This document shows positions 41,192 through 50,542 of a DNA stretch of 64,000 nucleotides, piece by piece. The first letter of the stretch is position 1. Every line of letters begins with the position of its first letter. The position numbers and the translations under genes are program-made. The stretch lies in assembly GCF_049860565.1 (NCBI RefSeq), contig NZ_CP172056.1, positions 2,418,001-2,482,000 on the forward strand. The letters run 5' to 3'. The notes under the pieces were generated by a model that did not search any database, was not told where the DNA came from, and worked only from the letters and a program-made list of their open reading frames with translations. The stretch comes from Desulfitobacterium_A nosdiversum. GTDB lineage: Bacteria; Bacillota; Desulfitobacteriia; Desulfitobacteriales; Desulfitobacteriaceae.

Positions 41192-41830
41192 ATGGATAAT
41201 CCATGGGAGAAAATCGACTTGAACATATATGAGACACATATGGCATCGAATAATGTGTTTCAATTACAAACTTTAAATAGCATTACCAAAGGGCAGATAA
41301 ATGACTATATCCATACAAGGGTTTTAATTTTAGGTATTGCCGGTGGAAATGGACTTGAACATATTGATCTTTCTAATACTGAAAAGATTATTGGAATAGA
41401 CATCAACAGCCATTATCTTAATATCTGTAAGAAAAGGTATCCGCAATTAAGTAATATTTTAGAATTAGCCTGCTGTGATCTAAATAATAGCGATATTGTA
41501 CTGCCTTATTCAGATATAATGATTTGCAATTTGATAATTGAATATATCGGAATGAACAAATTTATTGATTTAGTAAGAAATAATCAGGAAAACGTTAATA
41601 TAATCACTATTGTAATTCAGAAGAATAACAGTAATGATTTTGTAAGTAATTCAAAGTTTACATCTTCCTTAGGACTACTAGGAACGATACATCATGATAT
41701 TGATGAGGAAATTCTGCTAATTCAATTCATTAAGATTGGCTTCAAGTGTATCAATAAAACATCCTATCCACTTCCCAATGGAAAAGAGTTTATAAGAATG
41801 GATTTTAATAAGAAACAAAATGCGGTGTGA
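41192..41830 (+). CDS. class I SAM-dependent methyltransferase
   Basis: A 212-residue protein. LILGIAGGNGLEHI is motif I of the SAM-binding fold and IIGIDINSHYL carries the acidic ribose-binding Asp. A later MICNLIIEYIG fits motif IV. Substrate unknown. I chose the ATG at 41192, five bases after AAAGGAG. A terminator overlaps the stop codon region. Confidence 0.8.
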   Translation: MDNPWEKIDLNIYETHMASNNVFQLQTLNSITKGQINDYIHTRVLILGIAGGNGLEHIDLSNTEKIIGIDINSHYLNICKKRYPQLSNILELACCDLNNSDIVLPYSDIMICNLIIEYIGMNKFIDLVRNNQENVNIITIVIQKNNSNDFVSNSKFTSSLGLLGTIHHDIDEEILLIQFIKIGFKCINKTSYPLPNGKEFIRMDFNKKQNAV

Positions 41831-41853
41831 TTTTACGCCGCATTTTTGTTTAT
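41820..41853 (+). terminator. intrinsic terminator
   Basis: ATGCGGTG and CGCCGCAT pair around TGATTTTA, followed by TTTTGTTT. It ends the amidase/methyltransferase unit; the stem includes the stop codon. Confidence 0.75.
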
Positions 41854-41910
41854 CATTTACTTTTTATAACAAGGGTTTGCAACAATGGGGTAGAATGTTT
41901 TAAGTAATAG

Positions 41911-42243
41911 CTATTTTAATGATGCGGTTACAACCAATTGTTGACCAGGATAAATTATAAACGGCTTAACCAGGTAGTTAAATTGAATAAGGTTTTTTAT
42001 GGATGTACCATATCTTCTAGCAATTCCATATAAGGTATCACCAAATTTTACAGTATAAATGATTGCTTCTGGGGGTGATAAAGGGATTATAATCTTTTGC
42101 CCAGGAAAAATGCGGTTCGGATTAGAAATAGAATTGAATTTAAGTATATTTGCTATGGTAGAATTATATTTATGGGCGATAGTATAGAGGCTGTCTCCTG
42201 GTACAACAGTATAAGCTAACGTACCAAAATATGCAGTTGGCAT
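41911..42243 (-). CDS. double LysM-domain protein
   Basis: A 110-residue protein made of two LysM repeats: YTVVPGDSLYTIAHKYNSTIANILKFN with IFPGQKIIIP, and YTVKFGDTLYGIARRYGTSIKNLIQFN with IYPGQQLVV. It would bind peptidoglycan or spore cortex. No signal peptide, as in several spore-coat or SafA-like LysM proteins. I chose the ATG at 42243. Confidence 0.9.
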   Translation of the reverse strand: MPTAYFGTLAYTVVPGDSLYTIAHKYNSTIANILKFNSISNPNRIFPGQKIIIPLSPPEAIIYTVKFGDTLYGIARRYGTSIKNLIQFNYLVKPFIIYPGQQLVVTASLK

Positions 42244-42323
42244 TATAATCACGCCCCTAATCGTGTTTTTTCTATATTATTAGAGGGAGATTAAAGGTGT
42301 GAATAGAGTTAGGAGAATCTTAA

Positions 42324-42827
42324 ATGAAGATTACAAAAGCTTCTGAAAATCAAATAGATGCAATTTTAAGTTTGTGTAAGGAATGTTCTCAAAATATGCT
42401 GAACAATTCTCTTGATCAGTGGGATGAGGTTTATCCAAATAGAGAAATTTTTTTAAACGATATAAAAAATGATTCTCTGTTTATTGCTAACTATGATAAC
42501 TCAAAAGAAATTATAGGTTGTGTCGTTTTAAATGAATATCAAGATCCGGAATATGGAGATATCGAGTGGAAACATGATGGAGAAAATATTGCGGTAATTC
42601 ATCGACTAATGGTTCATCCAAAGTATGAGGGGAGAGGGATTGCAAAAAGTTTAGTAGGGTTTGCTGAGGAGCTAGCCCAAAAAGGACAATATGATAGTGT
42701 TCGATTAGATGTTTTCCAAAAGAATCAAAGAGCAGTGAATTTCTATCATAAATTAGGATATACAGTATCAGGTAAAGTTACTTTTAGAAAAGGGAAATTT
42801 TGGTGTTGTGAAAAATCAATTGGATAA
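42324..42827 (+). CDS. GNAT-family N-acetyltransferase
   Basis: A 167-residue GNAT. IHRLMVHPKYEGRGIAKSLV is the acetyl-CoA loop (E-G-R-G-I-A), and AVNFYHKLGYTVSG the C-terminal signature. TAGGAG precedes the ATG. It overlaps the following methyltransferase gene by 20 bases, so the two are translationally coupled. Confidence 0.88.
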   Translation: MKITKASENQIDAILSLCKECSQNMLNNSLDQWDEVYPNREIFLNDIKNDSLFIANYDNSKEIIGCVVLNEYQDPEYGDIEWKHDGENIAVIHRLMVHPKYEGRGIAKSLVGFAEELAQKGQYDSVRLDVFQKNQRAVNFYHKLGYTVSGKVTFRKGKFWCCEKSIG

Positions 42828-43458
42828 GACACAGCAGACGATTGAAACGTATAACAAGCATGCAGGTTCTTATGAGAATAAGTTCATGGATTTTGCAAGT
42901 TACACTAAAAGAATGAAAGCCTTTTATGAACTCCTTGCACCGGGATCAGCCATTCTTGATGTAGGGTGCGGACCAGGAAATGTTGTCAAAAAGTTAGTTG
43001 ATTCAGGTAAAGAATTTAAAATTTTAGGGATAGATCTCTCAAAGGAAATGATCAATCTTGCGCGAGCAAATGTAATATCTCCAGGTGTCGAGTTTATTGT
43101 TGGGGATATTAGGGACATGGGGTTAGAAGATAACAGCTTTGATGCTGTTATAATGTCTTTTTGCCTGCCCCATCTAACAAATGGTGAAGCTGAAAAACTG
43201 ATTGAAGACATAAGCAGGGGTTTGCGTCAGGGCGGCCTATTATATTTAAGCTGCATGGAAGGTACAAAATCAGGATTTGAGACAACCAGTTTTAGCTCGG
43301 ATGATTGTATATTCTTTAATTATTATTCTGAAGAATATATTCGGAAGGTTTTATGCAAGAACGGTTTAAGAGTTACAGACCTCCATCGCGATGTTTACCC
43401 TGAAAAGGATGGAAGTCAAACGATTGATATGTTCTTTTTTGCAGAGAAGAAATCCTAA
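42808..43458 (+). CDS. class I SAM-dependent methyltransferase
   Basis: A 216-residue methyltransferase with clear motifs: ILDVGCGPGNVVKKL (motif I), ILGIDLSKEMINLA (motif II), FIVGDIRDMG and FDAVIMSFCLPHL (motif IV), LRQGGLLYLS (motif VI). GTG start inside the end of the GNAT gene. Substrate unknown. Confidence 0.88.
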   Translation: MKNQLDKTQQTIETYNKHAGSYENKFMDFASYTKRMKAFYELLAPGSAILDVGCGPGNVVKKLVDSGKEFKILGIDLSKEMINLARANVISPGVEFIVGDIRDMGLEDNSFDAVIMSFCLPHLTNGEAEKLIEDISRGLRQGGLLYLSCMEGTKSGFETTSFSSDDCIFFNYYSEEYIRKVLCKNGLRVTDLHRDVYPEKDGSQTIDMFFFAEKKS

Positions 43459-43535
43459 ACACATGATGGATTCAGCCCTAATAATCGAGGAGATTATGTA
43501 GAGACATAAAGAATAAACTACGGGGGACTTTAGGG

Positions 43536-44654
43536 ATGTTCAAAGGGCTTTCAACCCATGTGAAACGAAATAAATTCAAATACATCACCTTAGTGATACT
43601 GATTATTGCGGCAATTCTCGTGAAGGAAGTCCTTATAGATATTGTTTATGTTGATAAGCAATATGAAAAAAATAGAATTATCACTCCATGGGGTGATAAA
43701 ATTAAATCGGGGAATCTTTCCGTCGATTACACTTTTGATCAAGCTTTGATAGATATTGAAGCGCTTGGCCTGAACACTGTAAATGTACCTGTGCAGATAG
43801 ATATTCCTTCGTTAAATTCGAATACTGCGGTAATAAATGTTGATAGCAAAAAGAAAGCAATTCAGCTTATCAAGAAACTAAGGTATAAGGGAATTAATGT
43901 GATTCTAGAACCTTATCCTTATATTAAAAATGGGGAACTTTATGAAACCCAATTAAATCCCGATGATAAAGATGTTTGGTTTCAGAATTGGAAGGGAGGA
44001 GTGCTTTTACCGATCATCCATGATATTGCTAAGCCATATAAAGTTTATGCCCTATGCATAGGATCTAATTTTGATCAGTTTGAAAAAGAATATAATTACT
44101 GGACTGATGTTAGTGAGTTTGTACGGAAAAACTATCAGGGACGGATAACCTACAAAACGAACTGGTGGTATACCGCAGCGTGGGATACCTCAAAAAACGG
44201 ACAACATGATACTTATACAACAAAATTGAACAATCCGGTCCTTCAAAATGTCGATTTTATTTCTGTTGCAGCATACTTTGAGCTCACTGATAAAGAAACA
44301 AATACTGTGGAAAATCTAGTTAATTCAATACACAGCACACAAATATTCGACAGGCATCAAAATATTTTTGAAGAACTAAAAAACTTATCATCTAAATGGA
44401 ACAAGCCCGTGTTTTTCGGCGAACTCGGTTTTCCAAAACGAAATAAAGCGACGGTTCATCCCTGGAATCCAGAGCCCTCCAACATATTTAATGAGCAAGA
44501 ACAGGCAAACGGTTTTCAAGCCTATAAAGAAGTTTTCGAGAAAGAAAGTTGGAATTTAGGTTTTTCAGTTTTCGCAATAGGGAAGAAGGATGAGCTAAAA
44601 AATTATTATCCTTGCGACCAAAGCATTAAGGTAATAAATAGTTGGTATAAATAA
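43536..44654 (+). CDS. membrane-anchored glycosidase-like TIM-barrel protein
   Basis: A 372-residue protein with an N-terminal membrane anchor (residues 16-36). The rest has TIM-barrel features: NLSVDYTFDQALIDIEALGLNTVNVPV, INVILEPYPY, ALCIGSNFDQFEK and KPVFFGELGFPKR, with a Glu in the strand-7 position. It is like glycoside hydrolase family 113 or related families; an acid Glu in the strand-4 position is not clear (GSNFD instead of GNE), so it may be inactive or different. AACTACGGGGGAC precedes the ATG. Confidence 0.6.
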   Translation: MFKGLSTHVKRNKFKYITLVILIIAAILVKEVLIDIVYVDKQYEKNRIITPWGDKIKSGNLSVDYTFDQALIDIEALGLNTVNVPVQIDIPSLNSNTAVINVDSKKKAIQLIKKLRYKGINVILEPYPYIKNGELYETQLNPDDKDVWFQNWKGGVLLPIIHDIAKPYKVYALCIGSNFDQFEKEYNYWTDVSEFVRKNYQGRITYKTNWWYTAAWDTSKNGQHDTYTTKLNNPVLQNVDFISVAAYFELTDKETNTVENLVNSIHSTQIFDRHQNIFEELKNLSSKWNKPVFFGELGFPKRNKATVHPWNPEPSNIFNEQEQANGFQAYKEVFEKESWNLGFSVFAIGKKDELKNYYPCDQSIKVINSWYK

Positions 44655-44716
44655 AGGGAGCTCTAAAGGTTAAAACAGGAATAGTGATTTTCAATGTGAA
44701 TAAAATTGCAAAGACT

Positions 44717-44742
44717 TACAACTCTTGTTAATATTAGTTGTA
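44717..44742. promoter_or_regulatory. inverted repeat upstream of transporter gene
   Basis: TACAACT (44717-44723) and AGTTGTA (44736-44742) form an inverted repeat with 12 bases between. It lies 40 bases upstream of the first YeiH-like gene and may be an operator. I found no sigma-54 motif here. Confidence 0.4.
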
Positions 44743-44782
44743 TAAGAATAAATGGGTGGAATGAAAAGGAGAGGGTAAGCCA

Positions 44783-46135
44783 GTGGCCTATATATCCACC
44801 GAAAAAAAATCAACTGTTCCTTCGGGAGGAAAACTTAATCTCGGGAAACAGGATGATTATTGGGCGATGTGGGTTGGCCTAACGATCATCTTATTAGCTA
44901 TCGTATTTTGGAGTACTGGATATAACTTTATGAATTGGATCGTTATCAAGATCCCCAGTTATAATGATTATAGCAATCCTCTCAATTATCTCAGCAGTCA
45001 TAAAAGTGCTCTCTTTTCACTGTATTTATTTTTCCTGACGTTATTCTTAATCGCTATTAAGGCCTTAACAGGGGAAGTCAAACGTTTTTTGGTTGGATTT
45101 ACGTTTCTTTTTGGTCTGAGTATCGTTGTTTGGGTTCTTGGCTCATGGGATGTCATGAAAACGTATAATATTGAAACACCTTTAATTGCGTTGATAGTAG
45201 GGTTATTGATCAGCAACATTTCAATAATTCCGTATTGGCTTAGTACCGCTCTTCAGACCCAATTTTACGTTAAGCTTGGAATTGTATTGATGGGGGCTTC
45301 TTTTCCGGTGACTTTAATTATTCAAGCAGGGTCAACCGCTTTCGCCCAGGCTACTATTGTTTCCATTGCGACATTTCTCACAATCTATTGGACAGCAACT
45401 CGCGTTTTTTCACTCGATAAACGTTTTGCGGCGACATTAGCAGCAGGTGGTTCGATTTGCGGAGTTTCTGCTTCAATTGCAATTGGCAGTGCGGTAAAGG
45501 CAGAAAAGCAGCATGTTTCGATCGCGATTTCACTCGTTATACTTTGGTCTATTCTTATGATATTCATTTTACCCTTTGCGATGAGGACCTTAAATATTTT
45601 ACCCGGACCAGCAGGGGCTTGGATTGGTACATCGGAATTTGCTGATGCCCCTGGAATGGCAGCTGCCGCAGCTATAAGCGAGCAGGCGATCAAAACATTT
45701 ACGCTTATGAAAGTTGTCGGCCGCGACATGTTTATCGGAATTTGGTGTTTTATCATGGCGTTAGTTTCGATAACGAGATGGGACAAACGATTTTTCAGCA
45801 GTAAACCGGATGCACGCGATATTTGGACTCGTTTTCCAAAGTTTGTTATAGGATTTATAATTGCCTCGATTATTATAACCATTCTTACGCCTCCGTCATT
45901 TGGAGAAAATACACAAGCGATAACAAAAAACGTTATCCTTCCGATAAGTGAGTTGAGAAATTGGGCCTTTATTTTTACTTTCCTTTCGATTGGTCTATCA
46001 AGCCGTTTTAAGGATCTTACTTCTGGCGGATGGAGGCCGTTCGCTGCTTTAACCGCGGGAGTGTTGGTTAATATCCCCTTGGGATATTTATTGTCGGTGA
46101 TAATAATGGGGAATTATTGGACAACGATTAAATAA
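44783..46135 (+). CDS. YeiH-family putative sulfate exporter
   Basis: A 450-residue polytopic membrane protein with about eleven helices of the PF03601 (YeiH) family. Typical motifs: LAAGGSICGVSASIAIGSAVKA in the middle, WIGTSEFADAPGMAAAAAIS, VGRDMFIGIWCFIMA and a C-terminal WAFIFTFLSIGLSSRFKDL. The family is annotated as putative sulfate or sulfonate-product exporters, with little direct proof. GTG start with GGAGAGGG upstream. A close paralogue follows at 46903. Confidence 0.85.
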   Translation: MAYISTEKKSTVPSGGKLNLGKQDDYWAMWVGLTIILLAIVFWSTGYNFMNWIVIKIPSYNDYSNPLNYLSSHKSALFSLYLFFLTLFLIAIKALTGEVKRFLVGFTFLFGLSIVVWVLGSWDVMKTYNIETPLIALIVGLLISNISIIPYWLSTALQTQFYVKLGIVLMGASFPVTLIIQAGSTAFAQATIVSIATFLTIYWTATRVFSLDKRFAATLAAGGSICGVSASIAIGSAVKAEKQHVSIAISLVILWSILMIFILPFAMRTLNILPGPAGAWIGTSEFADAPGMAAAAAISEQAIKTFTLMKVVGRDMFIGIWCFIMALVSITRWDKRFFSSKPDARDIWTRFPKFVIGFIIASIIITILTPPSFGENTQAITKNVILPISELRNWAFIFTFLSIGLSSRFKDLTSGGWRPFAALTAGVLVNIPLGYLLSVIIMGNYWTTIK

Positions 46136-46201
46136 GCTTTTCTTATGCAAGATTTGCTAAGATGAAAATAATAATAATTTTAAGATAAGGAGATAGAGAA
46201 A

Positions 46202-46570
46202 ATGAATAAGGACAATGAAACGTGTGTTCAGAGAGCGCGGTTTTTCTTCTATTTTTTTGAAAAAAAAGAGTGGGCTCCGGGGGAAAAGCCACCGCTTCAG
46301 GATATTTTAAAGGTTAAAAAGGTAGCGCCTGAGGCTGTTCGGAATTTGAATACGTTCTTAACGACAAGATTAGATCGGATTGCCGCTATGATGGAATTAC
46401 TTATAGAAGCCCACGATGATTGGGCGATTACCGGCAAAAAAGATCATATTCTTATGGAGACTGAAACGTTTGATTTTAATAAAGCCATTAATGTTTTAAA
46501 GGAAAACGGTTTTGATGACAGCGAATTTATTCTAAAAGTTGAATATACCCGTTTATGGGGCGTTTTATAA
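46202..46570 (+). CDS. hypothetical soluble protein
   Basis: A 122-residue protein, helical, with RIAAMMELLIEAHDDWAITGKKDHI in the middle. I do not recognise it. It lies between the two YeiH-like genes with AAGGAGATAGAG upstream and ends in a strong terminator, so it probably shares the transcript of the first transporter. Confidence 0.65.
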   Translation: MNKDNETCVQRARFFFYFFEKKEWAPGEKPPLQDILKVKKVAPEAVRNLNTFLTTRLDRIAAMMELLIEAHDDWAITGKKDHILMETETFDFNKAINVLKENGFDDSEFILKVEYTRLWGVL

Positions 46571-46582
46571 ATCCACGATTTC

Positions 46583-46618
46583 AAACTCTCTGCAGGCTTT
46601 CTGCTGAGAGTTTTTTTT
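46583..46618 (+). terminator. intrinsic terminator
   Basis: AAACTCTCTGCAG and CTGCTGAGAGTTT pair around GCTTT with one bulge, followed by eight T. It ends the first transporter unit. Confidence 0.85.
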
Positions 46619-46634
46619 ATGGATTTAAAATTAA

Positions 46635-46676
46635 GACAATTTGGCACGACAATATGACATTTTTGACAAATTGTCA
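46635..46676. promoter_or_regulatory. candidate activator site for the sigma-54 promoter
   Basis: GACAATTTG (46635-46643) and CAAATTGTC (46667-46675) form a nine-base inverted repeat. The right arm is itself part of TGACAAATTGTCA (46664-46676). Position about 85-125 bases upstream of the sigma-54 promoter fits an upstream activator site for an NtrC-type regulator. Confidence 0.5.
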
Positions 46677-46756
46677 TACTTACATGGATGTGATAATGAT
46701 CGCGAGTTCAAAGCCTGAACCCGCATTATTAAGGCTAATATAACAATTTGTTTAGA

Positions 46757-46773
46757 TTGGCATAATTATTGCT
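46757..46773 (+). promoter_or_regulatory. sigma-54 promoter
   Basis: TTGGCATAATTATTGCT has GG and GC separated by ten bases and matches the TTGGCAY-N5-TTGCW consensus of RpoN promoters. It lies 130 bases upstream of the second transporter gene. An NtrC-type activator is encoded at 54183. Confidence 0.8.
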
Positions 46774-46902
46774 TATGTATTTATATGAGATCCTGATTAA
46801 CGTTACGTACATAAAAGAACTATCACAAGTGAGGCGATGCTGATGACTTAAATAAAATGGCAATTCAATCAGTACTTATCAAAAAATCGGGGAGGTTATT
46901 TT

Positions 46903-48258
46903 ATGGCGCAAGTTGAAGTGAAAAAACCGACGTCTCCATCTGGAGGCTGGTCAGATCTCTTGAAAAAAGAGGATTATTGGGCAGTCTGGATCGGATTAGG
47001 CATTACGTTTATTGCCATGCTTTTTTGGGCGTCAGGCAGCAGTTTTATAAAATCTATTGCTATTGCAATCCCAACTTGGAGTGATTTTGGAGTAGCCTCA
47101 AAATATCTTAATGCCAACTTTGGAAATATTATCTTTATGTTTTTAGGGTTTATGCTCCTGTTTTTGATTGCTATTAAAATACTTGGGTATGATGTAAAGA
47201 AGTTCATAATTGGATTTATCGTACTTTTTGCAATAAGTCTGATTGTTTCTGTATTGGGATCCTGGACCGTTATGAAAAAGTACAATTTGGAAGCCCCGTT
47301 GCTCGCACTTGCTTTTGGGCTAATTATTGGTAACGTTGTCAGAATTCCCAAATGGCTTGACGCAGCACTGAGAACGGAATTCTATGTAAAGACAGGGATT
47401 GTTTTGCTTGGCGCTACTCTCCCGTTTACTCTTATTCTGCAATCTGGACCGGTTGCTTTTTTACAAGCGACTGTAATTGCCACATCCACCTTTTTGACTA
47501 TCTACTGGGCAGGTACTCGGATATTTAAACTCGATAAACGATTTGCAACCACTTTGGCTGCCGGCGGCTCCATCTGCGGAGTTTCCGCCTCAATTGCTAT
47601 TGGAGGTTCTGTTAAAGCGGAGAAACAACATGTTTCGGTAGCGATTTCTCTGGTTGTGGTCTGGGCTATTGTTATGATTTTCTTCTTGCCTATGTTCATT
47701 AAGTTCATGGGTATTCCCGTTGGGCCTGCAGGTGCCTGGATCGGAACTTCGGAATTTGCAGATGCTGCAGGAATGGCAGCCGCCGCAGCCCTTGGAGAGC
47801 AATCCATTAAAACCTTTACGCTTATGAAAGTTGTTGGCCGTGATATGTTTGTAGGGGTTTGGTGCTTTATCATGGCTATGATTTCTGTTACAAAATGGGA
47901 AAAAAGAGAAGATGGAACAAAACCGAATGCAGGTGAAATTTGGGGACGTTTCCCTAAGTTCGTTCTCGGATTCTTTGTCGCATCGATCATCGTTACTATT
48001 CTCGTTGCAAGTGTCGGTACAGCAACCGAAGCGGCGAAGAGTGTTAATACCCTGATTATTAATCCAATTAAAGAGTTAAGAACTTGGGCATTTATCTTCA
48101 CTTTCCTTTCCATTGGCATGACAACTCGTTTTAAAGAATTAACCTCGGTTGGGTGGAAACCTTTTGCAGCCTTTACAACTGGAGTATTGGTTAATGTTCC
48201 TCTCGGATATATCTTATCAGTAATAGTTATGGGAAATTATTGGAGCCTGGTTAAATAA
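46903..48258 (+). CDS. YeiH-family putative sulfate exporter
   Basis: A 451-residue paralogue of the protein at 44783, with the same motifs: LAAGGSICGVSASIAIGGSVKA, WIGTSEFADAAGMAAAAALG, VGRDMFVGVWCF and SIGMTTRFKEL. About eleven membrane helices. Strong CGGGGAGG upstream of the ATG. It is driven by the sigma-54 promoter at 46757 and separated from the oxidoreductase operon by a hairpin. The pair is likely a duplication; different promoters suggest different use. Confidence 0.87.
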   Translation: MAQVEVKKPTSPSGGWSDLLKKEDYWAVWIGLGITFIAMLFWASGSSFIKSIAIAIPTWSDFGVASKYLNANFGNIIFMFLGFMLLFLIAIKILGYDVKKFIIGFIVLFAISLIVSVLGSWTVMKKYNLEAPLLALAFGLIIGNVVRIPKWLDAALRTEFYVKTGIVLLGATLPFTLILQSGPVAFLQATVIATSTFLTIYWAGTRIFKLDKRFATTLAAGGSICGVSASIAIGGSVKAEKQHVSVAISLVVVWAIVMIFFLPMFIKFMGIPVGPAGAWIGTSEFADAAGMAAAAALGEQSIKTFTLMKVVGRDMFVGVWCFIMAMISVTKWEKREDGTKPNAGEIWGRFPKFVLGFFVASIIVTILVASVGTATEAAKSVNTLIINPIKELRTWAFIFTFLSIGMTTRFKELTSVGWKPFAAFTTGVLVNVPLGYILSVIVMGNYWSLVK

Positions 48259-48294
48259 AAGGGATAAATTAATAAATAACAACAGATGTAAATA

Positions 48295-48320
48295 GGGTCA
48301 TTGTCGGTAGACAATGACCC
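48295..48320 (+). terminator. terminator-like perfect hairpin
   Basis: GGGTCATTGTC (48295-48305) pairs perfectly with GACAATGACCC (48310-48320) around GGTA. No T-tract follows, so it may let part of transcription continue into the oxidoreductase genes. Confidence 0.6.
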
Positions 48321-48381
48321 CCTCAATAATCAAAATTGTGAAAAAGATATCATTCTTTAACTTTCGAAAGGGGAGCTAACC

Positions 48382-50526
48382 ATGGGAATAAAGACAGGTT
48401 CAATGGCCCTGTCTCGCCGACAATTTTTAAAATGGTCTGCTGGTACCACGATTGCAGCCGCAGTTAGTCCTTCCTTGCCAAAGCTATTGTCAGCAGAAGA
48501 AGCAGCTAAGGTTAATAATGTGGAATGGAAAAAAAGTGTCTGCAGTTTATGCAGTGGTGCTTGTGGTCTAAAAGTAGCAGTAGCTGAAGGGAAAATCATT
48601 GGCGTCTATGGTGATAAACAAAACCCTTATAATAAAGGGGGAATATGTCCTAAACCCATAGAAATGGTTCAAATGGTCTACAGTGAAAATCGGATACTAT
48701 CTCCCATGAAGAAGACTTCAGAAGGTAATTTCCAAAATATATCTTGGGATGAAGCCCTTCAAATTATTGCAGATCATCATAAACAAAATAAAGGAAAAAT
48801 TCTCGGGTTTAACGCTAAACCTGGCGGACATGCATCAAGCAATGCATGGGAGTTTTTTGCACAAACCAATGGTATCATCGCTCAGGGAACTGATCCGATC
48901 TGCAAAACACCTGAAAAAGTTATTCGTACAGCACAATTAGGAAACCCAGATCAAACCAATCCTGCCTTTGATCTTGCTAAGGCCAAACTCGTGTTGTTTG
49001 TTGGTTCAAATATTGCGGAAATCAAAGCAGGTCAAGCCAATTGGATTCTAGAATGCCGTCGCAACGGAGGTAAAGTAATCACTATTGATACTCGCTTGAC
49101 AAAGACTGCCCGCATTTCAGATCAATTCATTATGATAAACCCAGGGACAGATGCTTTCCTTGGATATTCACTTTTAAACTACGTTATTGCTAATAAGCTC
49201 TATGATCAAGATTTTGTAAATAACTATTCTTCCGGTTTTGATAAGCTTAGTGAAGAGGCTTCCAAATACAGTTTAGAAGAGGCAGAAAAAGTTACGGGTA
49301 TATCTAAGGCCATTATTGAACAGCTGGCTAAAGATATTGCTTCATTAAAACCAGGAATATTTTGGGGCGGCCGTGGAATTGTCATGACGACAAACAGTGC
49401 CGCAGCTATTTATTCCTTTGAATCCTTGTTCTATATCATGGGAAATATCGGTAAGGCCGGTGGAGGAATTCTATCTCATGAGCAAAGCTATGGCAAGCCT
49501 TCAAACTATATTCCCAAAGAATTAGAGGTTGCCCCTCAGAAAAAGTGGAAGCATCAGGAAATCATTTCGGCAATGGAAAAAGACGAAATTACAATGGTTT
49601 ATTCCATGGGTAATCCTGCGGTTACATGGCCGAACTCTAAGAAAATGCGAGACTGCTTAGAGAAGGTATTTCTTGTTTCTTATACTCTCGTCATGGATGA
49701 TACTGCAGCTTTAGCTGATGTCGTCTTGCCGGCTGCGCATTGGTACGAAGAAGCGGGTGCTCAAAAAGGAATTAATCGGACAATCCAGTGGCGAGAACAA
49801 GTCATTAAACCGCTAGGTCAAGCTAAATCCGGGTATGAGTTATGGCCTATGCTTGCCCGAACTCTCGGACAGAACGAAGTGCTCTCTTATTATCCTAAAG
49901 ACCCTGAGCAGTGTTGGGAAGAAATTGATCGGAAGTATAACGCCAAAAACTGTGGGGGTATGTCAATTGAGCGCTTAAGAAATACGCCTGGCGGTGTATT
50001 CTGGCCTTGCCCCGATGAAAATGAGCCTAAACCGAGAAAATGGAGCAAACTGGAGTTTGGAACAGAGGATAAGAAAATTAATTTTGCCTCGAAAACGTTG
50101 AAGGAACCTGTTCCGAAGTATGTTTCTCTTGAAAAAGCTCCTGGAAATTCTTCGGATACAGCGAAAGAGTATCCGCTCTACTTAAATACGTCTAAAGTCG
50201 CTTCACATTATCATACCCAAAATTCCCATTTCAGCTGGGCCCAAGAAGTCGAAACGCCGTACTTAGAGATCCACCCTGCAACCGCCCAAACCCTAGGAAT
50301 AAAAGATGGAGATCAGGTTAATGTGGAGACGAAACTTGGAAAAGTAACCCTTCCGTCCAAACTTACGCTGGGTATTCATGAGAAAGTGGTTAACACACAA
50401 CCTTACTTTGGTCTTCATTCCTTGTACAAACTGGAACCCGTAAATTCACTTTTTCCCAATGTAATTGATCCAGTAAGTCAGGGGTTTCCTCAGAAAAATA
50501 TTCAGTGTAAGGTGAGTAAGGCTTAA
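48382..50526 (+). CDS. molybdopterin oxidoreductase catalytic subunit (Tat-exported)
   Basis: A 714-residue DMSO-reductase-superfamily protein. The Tat signal is LSRRQFLKWSAG at residues 10-21. A [4Fe-4S] motif follows: CSLCSGACGLKV ... GGICPKP. The Mo-bis-pterin domains include ISWDEALQIIADHH, GTDPICKTPEKV (a Cys that could ligate Mo), GNIGKAGGG and the C-terminal IHPATAQTLGIKDGDQVNV. With the next two genes it forms a membrane complex on the outer face. The substrate is not clear: formate, thiosulfate or polysulfide type are possible. AAAGGGGAG precedes the ATG. Confidence 0.85.
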   Translation: MGIKTGSMALSRRQFLKWSAGTTIAAAVSPSLPKLLSAEEAAKVNNVEWKKSVCSLCSGACGLKVAVAEGKIIGVYGDKQNPYNKGGICPKPIEMVQMVYSENRILSPMKKTSEGNFQNISWDEALQIIADHHKQNKGKILGFNAKPGGHASSNAWEFFAQTNGIIAQGTDPICKTPEKVIRTAQLGNPDQTNPAFDLAKAKLVLFVGSNIAEIKAGQANWILECRRNGGKVITIDTRLTKTARISDQFIMINPGTDAFLGYSLLNYVIANKLYDQDFVNNYSSGFDKLSEEASKYSLEEAEKVTGISKAIIEQLAKDIASLKPGIFWGGRGIVMTTNSAAAIYSFESLFYIMGNIGKAGGGILSHEQSYGKPSNYIPKELEVAPQKKWKHQEIISAMEKDEITMVYSMGNPAVTWPNSKKMRDCLEKVFLVSYTLVMDDTAALADVVLPAAHWYEEAGAQKGINRTIQWREQVIKPLGQAKSGYELWPMLARTLGQNEVLSYYPKDPEQCWEEIDRKYNAKNCGGMSIERLRNTPGGVFWPCPDENEPKPRKWSKLEFGTEDKKINFASKTLKEPVPKYVSLEKAPGNSSDTAKEYPLYLNTSKVASHYHTQNSHFSWAQEVETPYLEIHPATAQTLGIKDGDQVNVETKLGKVTLPSKLTLGIHEKVVNTQPYFGLHSLYKLEPVNSLFPNVIDPVSQGFPQKNIQCKVSKA

Positions 50527-50542
50527 ACAAGGAGGGTAAAAA

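Noticed and set aside
48382..50526. Selenocysteine-containing formate dehydrogenase
   Set aside because: No in-frame TGA is present; the likely Mo ligand is a Cys in GTDPICKTPEK, and substrate class is uncertain.
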